Notes: generated from the sequence alone by a model not told the origin. 47,480 nucleotides of DNA from an uncultured Lachnospiraceae bacterium (GCA_910579275.1 CAJTTO010000034.1:1-47480), one strand, 5' to 3'; counted from the first letter of the stretch, positions 17,243 through 25,386 are shown. Numbers and translations: made by a program.

Positions 17243-17310
17243 TCTCAAACAGAGAACCACATATATGCTTACTTTATAATACTTTTTGCGCCACTATTCT
17301 CTAATTGAGA
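17243..17310 (+). promoter_or_regulatory. Two further TCTC-N5-GAGA sites upstream of the XRE gene
   Basis: TCTCAAACAGAGA (17243-17255) and TCTCTAATTGAGA (17298-17310) repeat the palindrome found on the operon promoter. Between them is TATAAT (17275-17280), which could be the -10 of the regulator gene, with site 3 over its weak -35 and site 4 just past the start. This suggests autoregulation. The 17099-17242 stretch between the two pairs is AT-rich with nothing else recognised. Confidence 0.65.
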
Positions 17311-17392
17311 TTTTGTAATCCCTTTATGAACGTTTTAATCAAAATGTATTACCTATATGCTAATTAAAAAGATGAAGGGAGAAAGCTAAATT

Positions 17393-17719
17393 ATGGAAAA
17401 AGGAATTTTAGGCAACGCCATTCGCTCGGCACGCCTCAATATGAATCTGACACAGGAACAAGTGGCAGAAATGGTGGATATCTCGCCTATTCATTTTAAG
17501 CACCTGGAAAGCGAACACAGGATGCCCTCAATCGAGGTGCTTTTCAAACTGTGTGATGTGCTCAATCTTTCACTCGACAACCTGCTGTTTGTGTCGGATA
17601 AAAACCGTCCGATTTTACAGGACATCAATAATTACGCCCACAAATGCACAGATAAGCAGCTGCAAGTCATTCTCGCTGCAATGCAGGTCATGGTTGCGCA
17701 AAACATCACGGAAACATAA
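17393..17719 (+). CDS. XRE-family HTH transcriptional regulator
   Basis: 108 aa. Residues about 8-63 form a Cro/CI-type helix-turn-helix: IRSARLNMNLTQEQVAEMV, then DISPIHFKHLESEHRMPSIE as recognition part, followed by LFKLCDVLNLSLDNLLF. The remaining C-terminus is a short helical segment, probably for dimerisation; no ligand domain is seen. GGGAGAA precedes the ATG. It is divergent from the envelope operon, and the shared intergenic region carries four copies of a palindrome, so it is the natural candidate to bind them. Whether it represses or activates is inferred from site positions, which favour repression. It ends at a strong terminator. Confidence 0.9.
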   Translation: MEKGILGNAIRSARLNMNLTQEQVAEMVDISPIHFKHLESEHRMPSIEVLFKLCDVLNLSLDNLLFVSDKNRPILQDINNYAHKCTDKQLQVILAAMQVMVAQNITET

Positions 17720-17760
17720 TCTGAATCCGTAATACGGCGAGCAAGGGGGGAAAGGCGGTA

Positions 17761-17797
17761 AAAAAAAGAGAGCTTCTTGCGAATACTCTCTTTTTTT
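17761..17797. terminator. Bidirectional terminator between XRE gene and atpC
   Basis: A 12-bp stem (AAAAAAAGAGAG/CTCTCTTTTTTT) with a 13-nt loop carries tails on both sides and can end both the plus-strand regulator and the minus-strand atp operon. Confidence 0.85.
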
Positions 17798-17835
17798 ATC
17801 CGGGCTCTCCCAAATAGTGATTCTGATTTATGATA

Positions 17836-18240
17836 TTACTTCATTTTTGCAGCATTAATACGTGCAATCGAACGCATCAGTGCCGCTTCCGCCCTGACAA
17901 CATCGATGTTGCCGCCGCGCTCTGCAAGTCGTCCCTCTGCCCTCTGCTTTGCAGCGTTTGCACGCGCCTCGTCAATCTCGGCAGGCCACTCGATAATCTC
18001 CGCCAGAATTGTAATCTCCTGCGGCAATATCTGTACAAATCCTGCATGAAGCGCTGCATTTCTTACGTTTTCGCCCTGTGTTATCGTAAGAATACCGGGC
18101 TTCACGATGACGGTGAGCGGCGCATGGCCAGCATAAACACCGATTTCGCCCTCTGTCGTATTAAACTCTACCATGTCCGCCTCTTCGTCAAAAAATGCGC
18201 GATCCGGCGTCACAATCGTAAGCTTGAACTTCTCTGCCAT
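17836..18240 (-). CDS. atpC: F-type ATP synthase epsilon subunit
   Basis: 134 aa, subunit of the F1 central stalk. The N-terminal beta sandwich carries the family blocks FNTTEGEIGVYAGHAPLTV (27-45) and GFVQILPQEITILAE; the C-terminal two helices (from about residue 85, IDEARANAAKQRAEGRL) form the regulatory hairpin. Length is normal. It is the last gene of the atp operon, 27 nt after atpD, and is followed by the terminator shared with the XRE gene. Confidence 0.95.
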   Translation of the reverse strand: MAEKFKLTIVTPDRAFFDEEADMVEFNTTEGEIGVYAGHAPLTVIVKPGILTITQGENVRNAALHAGFVQILPQEITILAEIIEWPAEIDEARANAAKQRAEGRLAERGGNIDVVRAEAALMRSIARINAAKMK

Positions 18241-18267
18241 AGCAGCACCTCCATTTTCAGAACTTCT

Positions 18268-19656
18268 TTACGCCCTAGCTACTACGTCATCAATTGTTCC
18301 TGCATTGAGGAAATGACCTTCCGGAATATTGTCATGCTTTCCTTCCATAATTTCCTTAAAGCCTCTGATTGTCTCTGCAATAGGTACATACTTACCGGGC
18401 ATACCTGTAAACTGCTCCGCTACGTGGAACGGCTGTGACAGGAATCGCTGAATCTTTCTTGCACGGTTAACCGTAATCTTATCTTCCTCCGACAGCTCAT
18501 CCATACCAAGAATTGCAATGATATCCTGCAATTCCTTATATTTCTGAAGAACCTGCTGCACGCCGCGCGCTACTTCATAGTGTTCCTGTCCTACGATACG
18601 CGGGTCAAGAATTCTTGATGTGGACTCAAGCGGGTCAACCGCCGGATAAATTCCAAGCTCCACAATGGAACGCGAAAGAACGGTTGTTGCGTCCAAATGC
18701 GCAAAAGTTGTCGCAGGCGCCGGGTCTGTCAAGTCATCAGCAGGCACATAGACTGCCTGTACGGATGTGATGGAGCCATTTTTTGTAGAAGTGATACGCT
18801 CCTGCAACGCACCCATCTCTGTCTGAAGGGTCGGCTGGTAACCTACGGCAGACGGCACACGTCCAAGCAGCGCGGAAACCTCCGAACCGGCCTGAGTAAA
18901 TCGGAAAATATTGTCAATGAAAAGAAGTACGTCTTTTCCGCCTTTGTCACGGAAATATTCTGCCATTGTAAGACCTGTTAGACCAACCCTCATTCTGGCT
19001 CCGGGTGGCTCGTTCATCTGACCAAATACCATGGCGGTCTTGCTGATAACGCCGGACTCCGTCATTTCATTGTAAAGGTCATTTCCCTCTCTGGTACGCT
19101 CGCCTACGCCTGTAAATACGGAGAATCCGTCATGCTCATTCGCAATGTTCGTGATAAGCTCCTGAATAAGAACCGTCTTTCCTACACCGGCGCCGCCAAA
19201 CAGACCAATCTTACCACCTCTCTGATACGGGCAGAGAAGGTCAACGACCTTGATTCCTGTCTCAAGCATCTCTGTGGATGTCGCCTGCTCCTCAAAGGAA
19301 GGCGCGGGTCTGTGAATCGGCTCGTAGCCCTGTGCTTCCGGAGCCGGTTTGTTATCTATCGGTTCGCCAAGTACGTTGAACATACGTCCAAGTGTGCTTT
19401 CACCAACGGGAACCGTAATCGGTGCACCTGTCGAAACAGCGTCCATCCCTCTTACAAGTCCGTCCGTAGGTCCCATGGCGATACATCTTACCGTATCATC
19501 ACCCAGATGCTGCGCAACTTCGATTGTCAGCTCTGTGCCGTCGCTTCTTGTAATTTTAACCGCGTCATTCAGCTCCGGAAGCTGCCCTTCACTGAACTTC
19601 ACATCAAGAACCGCACCGATAATCTGGGTAACTTTACCAATTATCTTATCTGCCAT
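18268..19656 (-). CDS. atpD: F-type ATP synthase beta subunit
   Basis: 462 aa, the catalytic subunit of F1. Walker A GGAGVGKT is followed by the GERTREGNDLY motif, the Walker B strand DVLLFIDNIFRFTQAGSE and the DELSEED segment (in DELSEEDKITV). Length and motif spacing are standard and no catalytic residue is missing. It lies between atpG and atpC; the 119-nt gap before it contains a stable hairpin (19730-19770). Confidence 0.98.
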   Translation of the reverse strand: MADKIIGKVTQIIGAVLDVKFSEGQLPELNDAVKITRSDGTELTIEVAQHLGDDTVRCIAMGPTDGLVRGMDAVSTGAPITVPVGESTLGRMFNVLGEPIDNKPAPEAQGYEPIHRPAPSFEEQATSTEMLETGIKVVDLLCPYQRGGKIGLFGGAGVGKTVLIQELITNIANEHDGFSVFTGVGERTREGNDLYNEMTESGVISKTAMVFGQMNEPPGARMRVGLTGLTMAEYFRDKGGKDVLLFIDNIFRFTQAGSEVSALLGRVPSAVGYQPTLQTEMGALQERITSTKNGSITSVQAVYVPADDLTDPAPATTFAHLDATTVLSRSIVELGIYPAVDPLESTSRILDPRIVGQEHYEVARGVQQVLQKYKELQDIIAILGMDELSEEDKITVNRARKIQRFLSQPFHVAEQFTGMPGKYVPIAETIRGFKEIMEGKHDNIPEGHFLNAGTIDDVVARA

Positions 19657-19729
19657 CTTTTTGTTTCCTCTCTATCTAATATTTTTTTCGCTTATATTCT
19701 TTCACGCAGTGTATACCATAGCAAAACAG

Positions 19730-19770
19730 AGAAATTCTCAGGCTGTACACTTTACAACCTTAGAATTTCT
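19730..19770 (-). other. Intercistronic hairpin between atpG and atpD
   Basis: Arms of 18 nt (19730-19747 and 19753-19770) pair with one mismatch and one G-U around a 5-nt loop. The transcribed 5' arm and loop match the hairpin between atpH and atpA at 16 of 19 positions. There is no T run, so it is more likely a processing or stability element than a terminator. Confidence 0.7.
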
Positions 19771-19775
19771 TTTCG

Positions 19776-20627
19776 TTATGATATCGCCTGCGCACCTGCG
19801 ATAATCTCTGTCAATTCCTGCGTAATAGCGCTCTGGCGTGCCCTGTTGTAGAGCAGAGACAGACTCGAAATAATCTCGTCCGCATTGTTGGTCGCATTGT
19901 CCATCGCCTGCATTCTGGCGGCATTCTCACTCGCCACAGCCTCTATCATCGCCCCATATATCAGGCTAGTAATATACTTGGGAATAATAAGGTCGATAGC
20001 GTCCTCTGTCTCCGGCTCAAAGTCCAGCACTGCTTTGTCGTCATCGCTGCGCTCATCCTCTATTTTAATAGGAAGCAGTTTCAGTCTGGTCGGTATATGC
20101 GTCACGGTATTTTTAAATCCGGTGTAAACGACATAAATCTCGCCTACCTTTCCGGCTGCAAAATCATCCAAAACCTGACTGCTGATTGCCATGGCGTCCG
20201 CGTAGATCGGCTCGTCAATCGCCGCAGAGTAATCCTTGCCCATCTCATAACCCAGTCTCGCAAATGTATCCCGTCCTTTACTTCCTACCGGGTAAATAAT
20301 CAAATCATCCTTATCCCACTCATTATCCCGAACAAGCTTGATAATATTGGAATTATATCCTCCGGCAAGCCCCCTGCTGCCCGTTATCACAATGACAGCC
20401 TTTTTCGCGGAGTTGTTTGCCTTGAGGTACGGATGGTTGATATCCCCTGCTTTGGAAAGCATGGAAACCACCGTTTCATACATACAGTTAAAGTATGTCT
20501 TGGACTTCTCTGCACGTCCCTTCGCTCTTTGCAGTTTGACGGTGGAAACAAGCTTCATGGCCTTTGTAATCTGCTGTGTACTCTGTACAGAACTCTTACG
20601 TCTCTTTATGTCTCTCATTGAGGCCAT
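19776..20627 (-). CDS. atpG: F-type ATP synthase gamma subunit
   Basis: 283 aa, rotor shaft of F1. The N-terminal helix MASMRDIKRRKSSVQSTQQI with TKAMKLVSTVKLQRAK and the C-terminal helix with MQAMDNATNNADEIISSLSL and YNRARQSAITQELTEI are the conserved coiled coil of the shaft. The central Rossmann-like region includes VIVITGSRGLAGGYNSNI. Length is normal. It sits 23 nt after atpA and before the hairpin-containing gap to atpD. Confidence 0.97.
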   Translation of the reverse strand: MASMRDIKRRKSSVQSTQQITKAMKLVSTVKLQRAKGRAEKSKTYFNCMYETVVSMLSKAGDINHPYLKANNSAKKAVIVITGSRGLAGGYNSNIIKLVRDNEWDKDDLIIYPVGSKGRDTFARLGYEMGKDYSAAIDEPIYADAMAISSQVLDDFAAGKVGEIYVVYTGFKNTVTHIPTRLKLLPIKIEDERSDDDKAVLDFEPETEDAIDLIIPKYITSLIYGAMIEAVASENAARMQAMDNATNNADEIISSLSLLYNRARQSAITQELTEIIAGAQAIS

Positions 20628-20650
20628 AAATATTCAGTCCCCCCTTCTTT

Positions 20651-22156
20651 TTATTGAAAGCGTCCTTTAAATTCTTCAATCGCTGCAACAAGCGTTTTCT
20701 CGGTTTCATCCGAAATAACCTTCTCCTCCTTGATTGCCTTAGGCACCTGCGGATACTTTGTATCAAGGAACTCGAAAAGCTCTGCCTCGAATCTCGTGAT
20801 ATCCGCTACCGGAACATCAAGCAGATATTTCCTCGTAGCCACGAACAGGATGATAACCTGATACTCAACCGCCATCGGCTTGTACTGTGGCTGCTTTAAA
20901 ATCTCCTTGATTCGTGCACCTTGGTCAAGTCTCTCCTTTGTATCGGCATCCAGATCCGAACCGAACTGCGCAAACGACGCAAGCTCCCTGTACTGGGCAA
21001 GCTCTGTACGAATCGGTCCCGCAATCTTCTTCATCGCCTTAATCTGGGCAGAACCACCAACACGCGAAACGGACAGACCCGCATTCACAGCCGGTCTGAA
21101 ACCAGAGTTAAACATTTCTGTCTCGAGATAAATCTGGCCGTCTGTAATGGAAATAACGTTTGTCGGGATGTATGCGGAAACATCGCCGGCCTGTGTCTCT
21201 ATAATCGGAAGCGCCGTGATGGAACCGCCGCCGTACTCGTCGCTCATGCGGCACGCACGCTCAAGAAGCCTTGAGTGGAGGTAGAATACGTCTCCGGGGA
21301 ACGCCTCACGCCCAGGCGGACGTTTCAGGAGCAGGGAGAGTGTACGGTATGCAACCGCGTGCTTACTCAGATCATCATAAATAATCAGCACATCCTCGCC
21401 GTTCTCCATCCATTCCTCACCGATTGCGCAGCCTGAATACGGTGCGATATACTGCAGTGGCGCAAGCTCACTCGCCGTAGCGGCAACAATGGTGGTATAT
21501 GCCATGGCGCCAAACTCTTCCAATGTCTTCACGATACTTGCAACGGTAGAAGCCTTTTGACCGATTGCAACGTAAATACATTTCATGTTTTGACCCTTCT
21601 GGTTGATAATGGTATCAATGGCAATCGCCGTCTTACCAGTCTGTCTGTCTCCGATAATCAGCTCACGCTGTCCTCTTCCGATCGGAACCATGGCATCAAT
21701 CGCCTTGATACCGGTCTGCATCGGTGTATCAACGGATTTTCTGGTGATAACACCGGACGCCACTCTTTCAATCTGACGATATTTTGTGCTCGCGATAGGA
21801 CCCTTGCCGTCTATCGGCTGACCAAGAGCATTTACGACACGTCCAAGCAGGGCATCCCCCACGGGAACTTCCACAACGCGGTTTGTCGTTTTTACAGTAT
21901 CGCCTTCATTAATGTTCTTTGCACTTCCGAGCAGAACGGCGCCTACATTGTCCTCCTCAAGGTTCATGACCATGCCGTAAACCTCTCCCGGGAACTCCAA
22001 AAGCTCGCCCTGCATTGCTTTCTCAAGTCCGTGAACACGTGCAATACCATCTGCCACCTGAATGACAGTACCAACTTCTGATACTTCCAAATCAGAGGCA
22101 TATCTCTTTATCTGATCCTTAATCACAGAACTTATTTCTTCTGGTCTTAAATTCAT
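20651..22156 (-). CDS. atpA: F-type ATP synthase alpha subunit
   Basis: 501 aa, the non-catalytic nucleotide-binding subunit of F1. The Walker A loop is GDRQTGKTA, and the later stretch VSRVGGSAQIKAMKK carries the arginine-finger region. The start at 22156 (MNLRPEE) is preferred. The frame opens four codons earlier at a GTG, but the AGGTG that could serve as ribosome binding site overlaps that GTG and is suitably placed for the ATG. The 129-nt gap before it, from atpH, contains a palindrome and a hairpin, which is unusual inside an atp operon. Confidence 0.98.
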   Translation of the reverse strand: MNLRPEEISSVIKDQIKRYASDLEVSEVGTVIQVADGIARVHGLEKAMQGELLEFPGEVYGMVMNLEEDNVGAVLLGSAKNINEGDTVKTTNRVVEVPVGDALLGRVVNALGQPIDGKGPIASTKYRQIERVASGVITRKSVDTPMQTGIKAIDAMVPIGRGQRELIIGDRQTGKTAIAIDTIINQKGQNMKCIYVAIGQKASTVASIVKTLEEFGAMAYTTIVAATASELAPLQYIAPYSGCAIGEEWMENGEDVLIIYDDLSKHAVAYRTLSLLLKRPPGREAFPGDVFYLHSRLLERACRMSDEYGGGSITALPIIETQAGDVSAYIPTNVISITDGQIYLETEMFNSGFRPAVNAGLSVSRVGGSAQIKAMKKIAGPIRTELAQYRELASFAQFGSDLDADTKERLDQGARIKEILKQPQYKPMAVEYQVIILFVATRKYLLDVPVADITRFEAELFEFLDTKYPQVPKAIKEEKVISDETEKTLVAAIEEFKGRFQ

Positions 22157-22218
22157 ATGGATCTGCACCTTTCTTTGATTATTTTATTGCGAATTTGTGC
22201 CACTGCACAATATTTGCA

Positions 22219-22286
22219 AAAACGAATTGATTCGTTTTGTGAAGTCTTAGTATTTCTTAGTCTGTGTCTTTTACAGACTTAGAAAT
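22219..22286 (-). other. Palindrome and hairpin between atpH and atpA
   Basis: A near-perfect 20-bp palindrome (AAAACGAAT-TG-ATTCGTTTT, 22219-22238) is followed on the plus strand by a 14-bp hairpin with one mismatch (22252-22265 with 22273-22286, 7-nt loop). The hairpin resembles that at 19730-19770. Neither carries a T run suited to full termination. The position, before the three-copy subunits alpha, gamma and beta, suggests mRNA processing or protection. Confidence 0.65.
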
Positions 22287-22297
22287 TCTCTTCACAG

Positions 22298-22843
22298 TCA
22301 TAACTGAATCGCAAGCAGCTCGCGCTGCAGCTTATCCAGCTTCGTCCGAATACTGCTGTCCACAACCTTGTCACCCATTTTAATGACCATTCCGCCTATC
22401 AGGCTCTCATCCACATCATAGATGCACTCGATAGTCTTGTATTTGGTGGTAGCAAGTAACCGGCTCTCAATATCCTGTTTTTCCTGATTGTCTATTGCAA
22501 TGGCTGTTGTGATATAAGCCGTTCCGATATTACTGTACTCCTTTACGGCAGCGATAAACTCATCCAGTATGGACTCAATCTCCGTGTAACGGTCTTTCTC
22601 GACAATCGTCACAAGGAAACCAACCATCTCACCGCTGACTTTACCCTGAAACACGTTTTTTACCACCTCGATTTTATCCTCTTTCTGGATCTTCGGGTGG
22701 TTCATAAACTGTCCAAACTCCACATTTGAGTGAATGACCTCAAGGAGCCCCAATGCCTCCTCCAAAAATGGTGAAGTCTTATTTTCTTCAACGGCCAGCT
22801 CAAACAACGCCTGCGCATAAGTTTTTGAAACTAGCTTAGCCAT
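22298..22843 (-). CDS. atpH: F-type ATP synthase delta subunit (OSCP)
   Basis: 181 aa, joins F1 to the peripheral stalk. The N-terminus MAKLVSKTYAQALFELAVEE and the later GKVSGEMVGFLVTIVEKDR and ESLIGGMVIKMGDKVVDSSI are family blocks. Length is normal. Its first 13 nt overlap the end of atpF, so translation is probably coupled. Confidence 0.95.
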   Translation of the reverse strand: MAKLVSKTYAQALFELAVEENKTSPFLEEALGLLEVIHSNVEFGQFMNHPKIQKEDKIEVVKNVFQGKVSGEMVGFLVTIVEKDRYTEIESILDEFIAAVKEYSNIGTAYITTAIAIDNQEKQDIESRLLATTKYKTIECIYDVDESLIGGMVIKMGDKVVDSSIRTKLDKLQRELLAIQL

Positions 22844-23388
22844 GTGCTATCACCTATTTCTTTCAATGTCTTATCAATGAGTTCATGCTGGGCATTTGTA
22901 TCAATGTTCGCCTGCACAATGCGGGCAGCCATAACGGAAGCCACTGCGACCATCTCGCGTTTCACTTCGTCAGCCAGCTTCTGCTTCTCAAGCTCTGCCT
23001 CTTTTCTGGCATTGTCCACAATCCTTGCAGCTTCCTGCTTCGCCTCAGCGACAATCTTTGCTTCATTCTCCATGCCGCGTTTGCGCGCGTCTGCCAGGAT
23101 TGCCTCCGCCTCTTTTCCTGCCTGGCTCAGCTTTTCTTCGTAGAGGGCGCGTGTCTTGGCCGCCGATTTCTGATCGGATGCAGCCTGGTCAAGTTCGCTC
23201 TTTATCTTTTCCTTCCTGTCGTTGAGCATCTTCCTTACCGGATTGAATAAGAAATGGGATGCGACAAGAAAAAGGACGAACATTGCGATTATCATGAGAA
23301 CCGTATCAGCCAAAAGCTGGAAGTCCAAATCAAATAACCGGCTCAATCCCTCTGTCTCGGTAGCAAGTATCATGGTGTGATTCACCAT
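22831..23388 (-). CDS. atpF: F-type ATP synthase b subunit
   Basis: 185 aa, peripheral stalk. One N-terminal membrane helix (about residues 22-48, LLADTVLMIIAMFVLFLVA) is followed by the FNPVRKMLNDRKEKI motif and a long charged, Ala-rich coiled coil to the C-terminus. ATG at 23388 lies 9 nt after AGGAGG. It overlaps atpH by 13 nt. Only one b-type gene is present, as in homodimeric b stalks. Confidence 0.95.
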   Translation of the reverse strand: MVNHTMILATETEGLSRLFDLDFQLLADTVLMIIAMFVLFLVASHFLFNPVRKMLNDRKEKIKSELDQAASDQKSAAKTRALYEEKLSQAGKEAEAILADARKRGMENEAKIVAEAKQEAARIVDNARKEAELEKQKLADEVKREMVAVASVMAARIVQANIDTNAQHELIDKTLKEIGDSTWLS

Positions 23389-23435
23389 ACCTTTGTACCT
23401 CCTTCTTATGATTTACTATTTTACGCCGTGCTGTC

Positions 23436-23690
23436 TTATGGTACTAAAGGTTTTACGAACAGTAACAGCATGGCTACGAGCAGACCATAGAGACCTGTTG
23501 TCTCGGCAACCGCCTGACCAAGAAGCATGGTAGAAGTAACATCTGACTTCGCGCCGGGATTTCTTCCCACTGCTGCTGCTGCGTGGCCTGCGGCAATACC
23601 CTGGCCTACACCAGGTCCGATACCTGCAATAACCGCAAGACCTGCACCAATTGCTGAACAACCTAAGATAAAGTTTGAATTAAATTCCAT
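23436..23690 (-). CDS. atpE: F-type ATP synthase c subunit, Na+-type signature
   Basis: 84 aa, two membrane helices forming the rotor ring. The ion-site Glu63 lies in LGQAVAETTGLYG, and helix 1 carries GPGVGQGIAAG with Gln30. The set Gln30, Val61, Glu63, Thr64/Thr65 and Tyr68 lines up with the sodium-binding residues known in the Ilyobacter/Propionigenium ring (Gln32, Val63, Glu65, Ser66, Tyr70), with Ser replaced by Thr. Proton-type rings normally lack this Gln. Sodium coupling is therefore likely but inferred from motif only. The loop RNPGAK is standard. The gene stands between atpB and atpF. Confidence 0.96.
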   Translation of the reverse strand: MEFNSNFILGCSAIGAGLAVIAGIGPGVGQGIAAGHAAAAVGRNPGAKSDVTSTMLLGQAVAETTGLYGLLVAMLLLFVKPLVP

Positions 23691-23794
23691 AGTTAATTCC
23701 TCCTGTGAAAATATGAATCGTAATTTTTAAATAAATTATTTTGGAAGTTTTCGTTTTGTCGGTCAGCATCTTTTGCCGACTAAAAACCTCCGTT

Positions 23795-24511
23795 TTATCC
23801 CTCAATGGCATTGTTGATGTATGTCATTGTCAGCATACAGAATACATACGTCTGAATTGCCCCTGAGAACAAGTCAAAATACACATGAAGCGCTGCCGGC
23901 CAGCCTGTGGCGATAAAGCCGAGCAGACCATAGAGCAAAGCCATCATGACAGTTCCTGACAACACGTTTGCGAACAAACGAAGTGACAGGGAGATGGGTA
24001 CCGCGATATCACCGATAACGTTAATTGGCGCCCATATTGGCCATGGATCACACAATCCCTTAATAACACCCGAAACTTTCTGATACTTAAATTTGTTAAA
24101 GGTAATCAGGGTAAAGGTAATCAGACCAAGTGCAAATGTCACACCATAGTCAGCTGTTGGCGCCCTAAGTCCCATCAGACCGGAGATGTTACTGATGAGG
24201 ATAAAGATAAACAGCGTGCCGATATAGTTGGCAAAAGCTGTGGCATTTTTCCCCATAACACCCTTAATCATGTTGTCGAGCATCTCGACCACAAGCTCCA
24301 CTACGTTTTGGAAAGCTCCCGGGATTTCCGTCGCACGTTTGACCGCCCTGTTCGCACACAGACAGAATATAATAATAATCGCCATGACAATAAACAGGCA
24401 TACATGCGTGGTTGTTACCCAGAGCTTTTGACCAAAGAGTTCATACTGGAATACACCATGTATCATAAAATCAATATCATCCGCCCCGGATAACAGGATT
24501 CCTGCTCCCAT
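23795..24511 (-). CDS. atpB: F-type ATP synthase a subunit
   Basis: 238 aa, membrane stator that forms the ion half-channels. About five to six helices. The essential arginine lies in SLSLRLFANVLSG, and the last helix contains FDLFSGAIQTYVFCML. GGAGGTGAG precedes the ATG. The 104-nt gap to atpE holds only a short weak hairpin (about 23759-23781). Confidence 0.96.
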   Translation of the reverse strand: MGAGILLSGADDIDFMIHGVFQYELFGQKLWVTTTHVCLFIVMAIIIIFCLCANRAVKRATEIPGAFQNVVELVVEMLDNMIKGVMGKNATAFANYIGTLFIFILISNISGLMGLRAPTADYGVTFALGLITFTLITFNKFKYQKVSGVIKGLCDPWPIWAPINVIGDIAVPISLSLRLFANVLSGTVMMALLYGLLGFIATGWPAALHVYFDLFSGAIQTYVFCMLTMTYINNAIEG

Positions 24512-24535
24512 ACACTCACCTCCTTATTTTATTCT

Positions 24536-24967
24536 TTATTCAGTTTTACATTTTACCTCTGGGGAATTCCCCCCTCCATGATTGTGAGACAGTCTGGCGA
24601 ACAACGGCTGTATATAGGCTGAAATCTTCAGTCCCATAATTCCGGCAAAAGCCGCCAGTGGATTGCCGATACTCGTCATCATCAGAATCGCAAGGATAAC
24701 CACTACCACGACATACCTGATGATATTGTGTCTCGTTGCTGCTGCCTGCGCCCCCTTTACATCTCTTTCCACGGTGACATTCAGTGTGACTGCCATGTGA
24801 AAAGCCATAAATATTGCCGTAAGCACTCCTATCCAGAGTCCTATACTGTAGTCTGCTTTATCCGCTGCGAAAAAGAGACCTGCTATCTGGCACAGTGCAC
24901 CAAACAAAATGATTCCAAAAAGCAATCCCGGCAGAGCCGTGTTGATTTTCCTAAGTTTTGTCCTCAT
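24536..24967 (-). CDS. ATP synthase subunit I-like membrane protein
   Basis: 143 aa with four predicted membrane helices and a charged loop (VERDVKGAQAAATRHN near residues 65-80), the layout of AtpI-type proteins that assist c-ring assembly. The C-terminus is polar (SHNHGGGNSPEVKCKTE). A longer open frame reaches 25138, but its N-terminal part lies over atpZ in another frame. ATG at 24967, 9 nt after GGGAG, is the better start and overlaps the atpZ stop by 17 nt, indicating translational coupling. The call rests on topology and position between atpZ and atpB. Confidence 0.8.
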   Translation of the reverse strand: MRTKLRKINTALPGLLFGIILFGALCQIAGLFFAADKADYSIGLWIGVLTAIFMAFHMAVTLNVTVERDVKGAQAAATRHNIIRYVVVVVILAILMMTSIGNPLAAFAGIMGLKISAYIQPLFARLSHNHGGGNSPEVKCKTE

Positions 24968-25199
24968 CCTTGTCATCTCCCTCGTAAATCTTCTTTGCCA
25001 GAATAAAAATATTCCGGAACCCTGCCAGGGCTCCAGCAAAGAACAATAAAACAAACCAGAATGCAGTTCCCAGTTTCCTGTCCAGAAACAGCCCCGCAAA
25101 AGAGCATAAAAAGATTGGAACGAGCATATTGATTCCAAACTGGGTTAACACAGCCAGCGACTGGTACACTGACCTTTTGTACTTCTTATTTCTTCCCAT
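24951..25199 (-). CDS. atpZ: AtpZ/AtpI-family small membrane protein
   Basis: 82 aa, two membrane helices (about 18-40 and 45-66) with the conserved GLFLDRKLGT between them, the AtpZ pattern of Firmicute atp operons. AtpZ-type proteins are linked to ATP synthase assembly and, in some bacteria, to Mg2+ or Ca2+ transport. GGAGG lies 7 nt before the ATG. It is the first gene of the operon, about 60 nt downstream of a near-consensus promoter. Confidence 0.85.
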   Translation of the reverse strand: MGRNKKYKRSVYQSLAVLTQFGINMLVPIFLCSFAGLFLDRKLGTAFWFVLLFFAGALAGFRNIFILAKKIYEGDDKDEDKT

Positions 25200-25262
25200 T
25201 TATCTGCCTCCATATGCTGATATTATCCCGCCGTTCCAACTTCTCCATGCTGCCTATCCATA

Positions 25263-25291
25263 ATTATACAGAAATCTGGTAAAATTGTCTA
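25263..25291 (-). promoter_or_regulatory. atp operon promoter
   Basis: TAGACA (25286-25291), a 17-bp spacer and TATAAT (25263-25268) on the minus strand place the start near 25256, giving a leader of about 57 nt. Confidence 0.75.
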
Positions 25292-25355
25292 GCAAATGTC
25301 TGATTTTTGTATATATTTTATTCAATTGCCGTTTCCTATTTTTCGCTGAGACTGC

Positions 25356-25386
25356 AGAAAAGAGGACATCATCTGCCCTCTTTTCT
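25356..25386 (-). terminator. Hairpin after the HD-GYP regulator gene
   Basis: A 10-bp stem (AGAAAAGAGG/CCTCTTTTCT) with an 11-nt loop lies 22 nt past the regulator stop at 25408. The T-rich 3' arm could serve as the termination tract, but there is no extra T run. Confidence 0.5.

Noticed and set aside
24968..25138. Long N-terminal extension of the AtpI-like gene
   Set aside because: It overlaps atpZ in another frame and would put polar, Cys/Trp-rich sequence before the first helix; the internal ATG has the ribosome binding site.
18268..25199. V-type or duplicated ATPase
   Set aside because: All subunits carry F-type signatures in standard order and only one copy of each is present.
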